17,213 nt of DNA from an uncultured Bifidobacteriaceae bacterium. Lineage in GTDB: Bacteria > Actinomycetota > Actinomycetes > Actinomycetales > Bifidobacteriaceae. Below, piece after piece: positions 1 to 8,500 of this stretch. The notes under the pieces were generated by a model, which saw only the letters and a list, made by a program, of their open reading frames with translations, did no database searches and was not told the origin of the DNA. The stretch covers positions 1 through 17,213 of the forward strand of contig CAMPNN010000025.1 in assembly GCA_946891915.1 (NCBI GenBank), read 5' to 3'. The stretch's first letter is position 1. Each line of letters begins with the position of its first letter. Position numbers and translations under genes: made by a program.

Positions 1-7
1 TTGCGGC

Positions 8-46
8 AGTATTTTTAGTATTTTTAGTATTTTTAGTATTTTTAGT
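8..46. repeat. 9-bp tandem repeat, four copies
   Basis: Four perfect head-to-tail copies of AGTATTTTT (8-16, 17-25, 26-34, 35-43), followed by a partial copy. The repeat lies about 90 bp upstream of metN. In frame 1 each copy contains a TAG stop; in the other two frames the repeat is open. It could be the expanded 3' end of the gene upstream of the window, expected to be the methionine-binding lipoprotein gene, but that gene is not visible. No clear promoter was found between it and metN. Confidence 0.85.
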
Positions 47-132
47 TTGTGATATACGTAGGTTAGGTATTTTAGTTAAGAATTGAACTTGCCTAAAGTA
101 TTTTAAAAGTAATAAGTTGTTAGGGAATAAGC

Positions 133-933
133 ATGATTCAGATTGAACATCTTCATAAAAGCTACGGAAAAGGTAGCGAAGCGCATGAAGCATTGCACGA
201 TATTAATCTCACCATTGAATCTGGTGAAGTATTCGGAATACTCGGCTCTTCCGGTGCCGGCAAATCTTCCTTAGTGCGCTGCATGAATCTGCTTGAGCGA
301 CCAACTTCCGGAAAAGTTATAATCGACGGCAATGATATTACAGAAGTAAAAGATAAAGAGCTTGCTAAAGTTCGCGCGAATATTGGAATGATTTTCCAAA
401 ACTTTAGTCTTTTCCAGCAGCGCACAGTATTGCGAAACGTAACTTTTCCTATGGAACTAAATCACACTCCAAAAAAGGAATGCGAAGAGCGCGCACATTA
501 TTTGCTTAATTTGGTTGGATTGCAGGATTTTGCTAACCGCTACCCTAGCCAGCTTTCCGGCGGACAGCAACAACGCGTTGCTATTGCTAGAGCATTGGCA
601 AATAATCCTTCGATTATGCTTTGCGACGAAGCTACGAGCGCACTCGACTCCACTACAACCGCGCAAATACTTGACTTGCTGCGTAGAATTAACCGCGAGC
701 TTAACGTAACGCTTGTTATTATTACGCACTCTCTTGCTGTTGCGCGAAATATTTGCGACCGCGTTGCAATGATTGATGGCGGAAATATTGTGGAATTAGG
801 CGAAACTACAACGTTATTTGCAAATCCACAAAGCAATATTTTGCGCACGCTTATTGCAGACGACAAAGTAGAAAATCATCGAAATAAGAATAGTTTTACC
901 GAAAACTACACACTTGCAGGCGAGGTGAAGTAA
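133..933 (+). CDS. metN: Methionine ABC transporter ATP-binding protein MetN (short form, no NIL domain)
   Basis: Cytoplasmic ATPase that powers import of methionine through MetI. All ABC ATPase motifs are present: Walker A GSSGAGKS at residues 38-45, Q-loop Q89, signature LSGGQ at 141-145, Walker B ending in DE at 165-166, D-loop SALD at 169-172, and switch histidine H199. The sequence around Walker A (SLVRCMNLLERPTSG) is typical of the MetN family. At 266 residues it is shorter than the usual roughly 340, and it ends soon after the nucleotide-binding domain, so the C-terminal methionine-sensing NIL domain is missing. The start is an ATG with AGGGA six bases upstream (122-126). metI begins one base after the stop codon, so the two are one operon. 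Amino acid specificity is inferred from family resemblance and the MetI partner; another amino acid transporter of this family is possible. Confidence 0.88.
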   Translation: MIQIEHLHKSYGKGSEAHEALHDINLTIESGEVFGILGSSGAGKSSLVRCMNLLERPTSGKVIIDGNDITEVKDKELAKVRANIGMIFQNFSLFQQRTVLRNVTFPMELNHTPKKECEERAHYLLNLVGLQDFANRYPSQLSGGQQQRVAIARALANNPSIMLCDEATSALDSTTTAQILDLLRRINRELNVTLVIITHSLAVARNICDRVAMIDGGNIVELGETTTLFANPQSNILRTLIADDKVENHRNKNSFTENYTLAGEVK

Positions 934-934
934 A

Positions 935-1615
935 ATGCTAGAAACTGTTACACAATTTATTGACAACTACGGCGACTTATTAATTGAAGGCATGCAAGAT
1001 ACTTTAGTGATGACTTCTGTTGCAACACTTTTGGCTTATGCAATCGGTCTTCCAATTGGTGTGCTACTTATTATTTCAGGCAAAAAAGGCATTTGCCCAA
1101 ACGCGACAATTAATGCGATTCTTGGGTGGATTGTTAATATTGTGCGATCAGTGCCGTTTATTATTTTGTTGGTTGCTTTAATTCCGTTCACTCGCCTGCT
1201 TGTTGGCACGTCTCTTGGTGTTCCAGGCGCTATTGTGCCGCTTGTTATTACGGCAGCTCCGTTTGTGGCTCGAATTGTTGAGCAGTCTTTGGCAGAAGTT
1301 GACGGAAGCTTGATTGAGGCTGCGCAAAGCTTTGGAGCAGGTAAGTTCCAAATTGTGTGCAAAGTGCTGCTTTGGGAAGCGCTTCCTTCGCTTATTCGCG
1401 GTGCTGCTCTTACATTCATAACGCTGTTTGGTTTTAGCGCAATGGCTGGAACAGTTGGAGCTGGCGGACTTGGAGATATTGCAATCCGTTACGGCTACCA
1501 GCGTTACCAGTACGATGTGATGACTGTTGCTGTTGTGCTCTGCATTATTCTTGTGCAAATTGTGCAAAGCTTGGGAGATTTTATTTCACACACTATAAAT
1601 CACCACGAGCGTTAG
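935..1615 (+). CDS. metI: Methionine ABC transporter permease MetI
   Basis: Integral membrane permease subunit of the MetNI methionine importer, 226 residues, a normal length for the family. Hydrophobic segments occur near residues 23-48, 64-88, 96-115, 155-172 and 195-215, matching the five-helix MetI fold. The cytoplasmic EAA coupling loop, which docks onto the ATPase, lies at about 128-151 (EAAQSFGAGKFQIV, then W147 and P151). The ATG is one base after the metN stop, with a purine-rich GAGGTGAAG ribosome binding site at 922-930 inside the metN tail, so translation is probably coupled. No strong terminator is seen before the TPP riboswitch that follows, so some readthrough into thiC is possible. 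Confidence 0.9.
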   Translation: MLETVTQFIDNYGDLLIEGMQDTLVMTSVATLLAYAIGLPIGVLLIISGKKGICPNATINAILGWIVNIVRSVPFIILLVALIPFTRLLVGTSLGVPGAIVPLVITAAPFVARIVEQSLAEVDGSLIEAAQSFGAGKFQIVCKVLLWEALPSLIRGAALTFITLFGFSAMAGTVGAGGLGDIAIRYGYQRYQYDVMTVAVVLCIILVQIVQSLGDFISHTINHHER

Positions 1616-1683
1616 AAGAAAATCGCAACATACCTACGCTAATAAAGGCCACGTAATCGTGTAAACTGACTGATAATTCGACA

Positions 1684-4445
<2,762 letters not shown>

Positions 4446-4543
4446 CGCGAAATCGCAAGTGCGAAACGCATATATGCGAAATAACGCAATCGCGATTTAG
4501 TAAATAATACTTGCAACGAATAATAATTGAAGAAGGTTAAAAT

Positions 4544-4597
4544 AAAGCGAGTTTTGTAGTAAATATAACGTTTACTACAAAGCTCGCTTTTTTATTT
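4544..4597 (+). terminator. Strong rho-independent terminator after thiC
   Basis: Stem of 20 bp with a single T-G wobble: 5' arm 4544-4563 (starts AAAGCGAG), loop TATAACG, 3' arm 4571-4590 (ends CTCGCTTT), followed by a T-rich tail. It lies about 100 bp after the thiC stop. The 5' flank contains several A residues, so it may also stop transcription arriving from the opposite strand. Confidence 0.9.
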
Positions 4598-4607
4598 ACT
4601 ACTAAAC

Positions 4608-4800
4608 CGTTATTTTCTTTACACGACTGTAAAGTTTCTGTCGTTATTTGGCGAGATTCCGACATTTTCTTTACACGACTGTAAAGTTTCTGTCGCTATT
4701 TGGCGAGATTCCGACAATTTCTATACACCGTTGTAAATAAATTGTCGGTTTTACGCAAAAATCCGATATTTTCTTTACACAAGAGTAACGAAAATATCGG
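4608..4800. repeat. Four-unit array of stem-loops at exact 52-bp spacing
   Basis: Units 1 and 2 belong to a 52-bp direct repeat (4613-4664 and 4665-4716) with one mismatch. Each contains CTTTACA-CGAC-TGTAAAG. Unit 2 is flanked by a second pair, CGACA (4660-4664) and TGTCG (4691-4695). Unit 3 has arms CCGACAATTT (4711-4720) and AAATTGTCGG (4739-4748) around TACA/TGTA. Unit 4 has arms CCGATATTTTC (4763-4773) and GAAAATATCGG (4790-4800) around TTAC/GTAA. The dyad centres are 4625.5, 4677.5, 4729.5 and 4781.5, exactly 52 bp apart. Units 3 and 4 have diverged in sequence while keeping their pairing. The array lies between two convergent genes. Confidence 0.9.
4757..4800 (-). terminator. Probable terminator of the cyclophilin gene (array unit 4)
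   Basis: Read on the minus strand, the 11-bp perfect stem of array unit 4 is followed at once by ATTTTT (4757-4762). It lies about 26 bases past the cyclophilin stop codon, the right place for an intrinsic terminator. The stem is AT-rich, so efficiency is uncertain. Confidence 0.6.
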
Positions 4801-4826
4801 ATTGTAATAAGGGCAGCGCTTAAGAT

Positions 4827-5363
4827 TCACAAAACTTCAACAGAAATAATACCCACAGGCTCAATAGGAGCATCCGCGCGATCAGTTGTAACAGAATCAA
4901 GCTTATCTACCACTGCTTTCGACTCATCGTCAGCAACTTCGCCAAAAATTGTGTGGTGACCATCAAGCCAAGGCGTTGGAACGGTTGTGATGAAGAACTG
5001 CGAGCCATTGGTACCATGCAAGAGACCGTCACGACCGCGACGCTTACCAGCATTCGCCATAGCAAGCAAATAAGGCTTATCGAACTTCAAAGATGAATCA
5101 ATTTCATCGTCGAACTCGTAGCCTGGACCGCCGGTTCCATTGCCGAGTGGGCAGCCGCCCTGAATCATGAAGTCCTTAATAATGCGGTGGAATGTAAGAC
5201 CATCGTAAAATGGTTCATGAGAAGGCTTTCCACTAAATGGGTCGATCCATTCGCGCTCGCCAGTTGCGAGACCAAGGAAATTTTTAACGGTTTCAGGCGC
5301 TTTGGTATCAAACAAGTTGATCTTAATATCGCCTTCAGAAGTATGCATAATAACTGTAGTCAT
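4827..5363 (-). CDS. Cyclophilin-type peptidyl-prolyl cis-trans isomerase
   Basis: A 178-residue single-domain cyclophilin that speeds cis-trans isomerisation of prolyl bonds during protein folding. Family motifs are clear: [13 protein letters not shown] at 58-70 with catalytic-site R60, F65 and Q68; the NGSQFF block at 119-124; and [11 protein letters not shown] at 133-143. There is no signal peptide or membrane segment, so it is cytoplasmic. The ATG has GGGA about ten bases upstream on the minus strand. The gene stands alone, convergent with thiC and downstream of the surface-protein gene, from which it is separated by a terminator. Confidence 0.95.
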   Translation of the reverse strand: MTTVIMHTSEGDIKINLFDTKAPETVKNFLGLATGEREWIDPFSGKPSHEPFYDGLTFHRIIKDFMIQGGCPLGNGTGGPGYEFDDEIDSSLKFDKPYLLAMANAGKRRGRDGLLHGTNGSQFFITTVPTPWLDGHHTIFGEVADDESKAVVDKLDSVTTDRADAPIEPVGIISVEVL

Positions 5364-5433
5364 GTTTGTAATTTTCCCATACGTTAGCGACTACGCGAAT
5401 AACCACCAACCTACAGCATATGCGAAATGATGT

Positions 5434-5483
5434 AAGCAACAAAATGCCCTCGCCTACTGGAGTGAATCCGAAGGCGAGGGCAT
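5434..5483 (-). terminator. Rho-independent terminator of the surface-protein gene
   Basis: Perfect 12-bp GC-rich stem, ATGCCCTCGCCT (5444-5455) with AGGCGAGGGCAT (5472-5483), loop of 16 bases. On the minus strand it is followed by TTTGTTGCTT. It lies 64 bases beyond the stop of the giant minus-strand gene. Confidence 0.8.
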
Positions 5484-5496
5484 AACTTAATTCATG

Positions 5497-5539
5497 AGCT
5501 AATCTGCTTAATCTAAGTGATTAGATAAGCAAGTTAGCT
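5497..5539 (-). other. Imperfect stem-loop in the 3' untranslated region of the surface-protein gene
   Basis: A long interrupted hairpin: AGCTAA (5497-5502) pairs with TTAGCT (5534-5539), TGCTTA (5505-5510) with TAAGCA (5526-5531), and TCTAA (5512-5516) with TTAGA (5521-5525), around a GTGA loop. It begins eight bases after the stop codon and precedes the main terminator. A 12-bp palindrome, AGCTACGTAGCT (5536-5547), overlaps its base. It may protect the mRNA 3' end; that role is inference. Confidence 0.55.
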
Positions 5540-5546
5540 ACGTAGC

Positions 5547-8500
5547 TTACTTGTTGCAGTGGCGAGAGATTCCGCGGCGCTTGCTCACGAATAGTGCAGC
5601 ACCAGCAGCAGCAACACCAGCGACAAACATGCCAAACACAGACACGTCACTACCAGTCTTACTAAGCTTCAAACCCTTAACACGCTTCAAAACCTGCTCA
5701 CGCACATCAGCACGAACCTTAGAAGCACTATCCTGAGCCGCAACCAAAGACTTACGAGCATCAGCAAGCTTTTGAGCAGCAGCATCAACCTGAGCCTGAG
5801 TTGCATTAGGATCCGCAGCAACCTTCTTAGCCTCAGCCAAAGCAGCATCCAAAGCCGCCTGAGCCTTAGAAACTTGAGCATCAGCCTGCTTCACAGCCGG
5901 CGAATTTTCAACCGCAGCATTCACAGCAGCAGAATTTGCGCCATTAGCATTATTTGCGTTGGAAGCGTTCTTGTTGGCAGCATTGTTGTTAGCAGCATTA
6001 CCTGCGTTACCTGCGTTACCCGAGTTTGCGCCGGAGTTTGCAGCATTACCAGCGTTGTTAGAACCAGCATTACCGTTACCAGCGTTTCCAGTCTGTGAAT
6101 CAGACTCAGCACCCTGAATCTGAACATTCAACTCACCCTTATCCACAGTAGTAGGCGCATTATCATTCACACCAAAGCCATGTGAAGAATCACCCTCATG
6201 ACCACCAGGAACAGGAGTTGGAAGCGGACTTGGAGTTGGATTCAAATCATTCTCAGCCTTCTTCAAATCCTCAGTAGCCTGATTCACCTGATCCTGAGTA
6301 GCATTCGGATCATTATTAACCTCGTTAGCATGATCCAAAGCATGATCATAAGCCTGCTTCTTATCCGAAGGAGCATTCGTGTACTCATCCGAATTATGAA
6401 CATCGCTACCATCGTCAATACCCTGCTGCAAGTGAGACTTATCAACAGAAGGCGAAGGAGATGGAGACGGAGCAGGCTCAGGAGACGGGGTTGGAGTTGG
6501 AGTTGGGGTTGGCTCCTTACCATCAAGAGCCGCTTCAGCTGCCTTAAGCTTTGCAAGAGCATCATCAACTTTCTGCTGAAGCTGCTGCAATTCTTCCAAG
6601 GACTTCTTTGAAAGATCTCCTTGAGCTTCAGTAAGAACAGTTTTAGCAGTGCTCAAAGCATCCGTATATGCAGTCTGCTTAGTTTGATCAGAATACTTAT
6701 AACCGTCAGACGCCTTAACAGTGTTTTCCTTACCAACCTCTTCTTGCAAGGCAGTGGAATCAACAGTTGCACCAGCAGAAGCGTTATTATCAAGAGCTTT
6801 CATCTTCTGCAACAAGTCGTTGTACAGCTCATTAACTTCAACAGAACTCTTAGGATCACCAGTCTCCTTATCAAGCACACCTTCAGCAGCTTGTAAAGCT
6901 TTGTCGAAGGCAGACTTCTTATCTGAATCAACAGTGGCACCAGTGTACTTATCAGTAGTCTTGAAAGTATCAGCTTGCTTCTTCAAATCTCCCAAGAACT
7001 TCATTGCTGTATCAGTATCTTTTGCCTGCTCAAGAGCATCATCGATGTCATCCTTGCCGTCAGCATGATCAGAGGCATCAGTGCTATCAAGAAGATCACT
7101 ATAATACTGCTTTTGAGCCTTGTTCAAATGATCAAGCGCAGCAATCTGCTTCTTAGCATCCTCAATCTTTTGAGCCTTCAAGTAACGATTAGCAATACCA
7201 GTTGGATCACCAAGCTTCTTTGCATTATTGATGTCATCAATAGCCTTCTGCTTGTCAGCATCTGGAAGATTACTACCTTGAATACGCTTCTTCTGAGCTT
7301 CCTTTTCTTTATTAAGTTCAGACTGATCATCGTATGTGTTCTGGGAAATATCGCGCTTGCCCTTAGCATCTTCTATTGCCTTGTTTGCGGCATCAAACGA
7401 AGTTTTCACGCCATCAACAGCATTCTTGATATCAGAAGGCTTAGTTGCACTATTAACTTTGCCTTTAGCTGTATTTATTTCGTTAACAGCAGCATCATAC
7501 TTATCTTTAGCTTTTTGCTGTTTATCAGCACTCAAAGCATTATATGCTGCATCAAGCTCTGCCTTCTTAGCATCAAGCTTCGCAATACCAGCATTCTTAG
7601 CATTCTGCTCGTTACTTGTATTCTGGCGCTTGGCGGCGTCAAGAGCATTCTTAATCTCATCTGCAGTGGCAGCAGGATCCTTCTTTGCAAGAGCAGCTTC
7701 CAAAGCAGTGAGTGCTGCATCCTTCTTAGCTGGATCAGAACCGATTAACTCCTTAAGAGCCTTATCGTCGTTACTATCAGACTTGCCGTGGCTTAAGAAC
7801 GGAAGCGCACCTTCATTCAAAGCACCTCGAGCGTCGTTAATCGCGTTGGCCTTTTCGAGAATCTTCTTAACATCCTCGGAAGTTTGAGCCTTATCAATTT
7901 CACCTGATAGCTTATTCTTATCACCAGAATCACCATCAGTTAGATTAGTCAGGTTCTTGAGAGCTTCTTTGGCGTCTGTTTTATCCTTTTGAAGCTGCTT
8001 CTTTTCTTCCTCTTTGCGCTTCTCTTCATCCTCTTTGCGCTTCTCTTCCTCGCGCTTTTTCTTTTCTTCTTTCTCTTTCTTCTTAATGTCTTCAGGCTTT
8101 ACATTACTCTTACCAGCCTGCTCATTGGCCTTCTTGAGGATATTCTGAATTTCATCTTTGGTCTTAGCTTTCTCAATCTGCTGCTTAAAAGATTTCTTTT
8201 GCTCCTCAGTAAGCTTTGGATTGCGGTCGATAATCTTCTTCGCATCATCCTTCATCTGCTGCAACTGCTGAGTAGTTGGAGCAGGAGTTTGTTCCTTAGG
8301 CTTAGGAGTAAACAAATCAGCTTTCTTAATACGAATTAGTTCTTCCGCATTAGTGCTGCTAGAGCCTGCTTTCCAGCCACGAACAACCAAATCTCCAGTC
8401 TTTGAATCAACAATTACGCTCGTCACACTACCTGTTTGCTTATCTCCAGTGTAAATATTCAAGCCGGATGTTCCACTTGCAACAGGAGTTAAGCCATACG

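Noticed and set aside
4467..4497. Palindromes CGCATATATGCG and AATCGCGATT after the thiC stop
   Set aside because: They are short, lack a T-rich tail, and precede a far stronger terminator at 4544; there is no evidence of function.
4613..4800. CRISPR array
   Set aside because: The 52-bp units are contiguous repeats with no unique spacers, the later units diverge, and no cas genes are in the window.
7985..8098. K/E-rich segment as a nuclear-type or nucleic-acid-binding tail
   Set aside because: Its balanced K and E pattern in the middle of an exported protein fits a single-alpha-helix spacer better.
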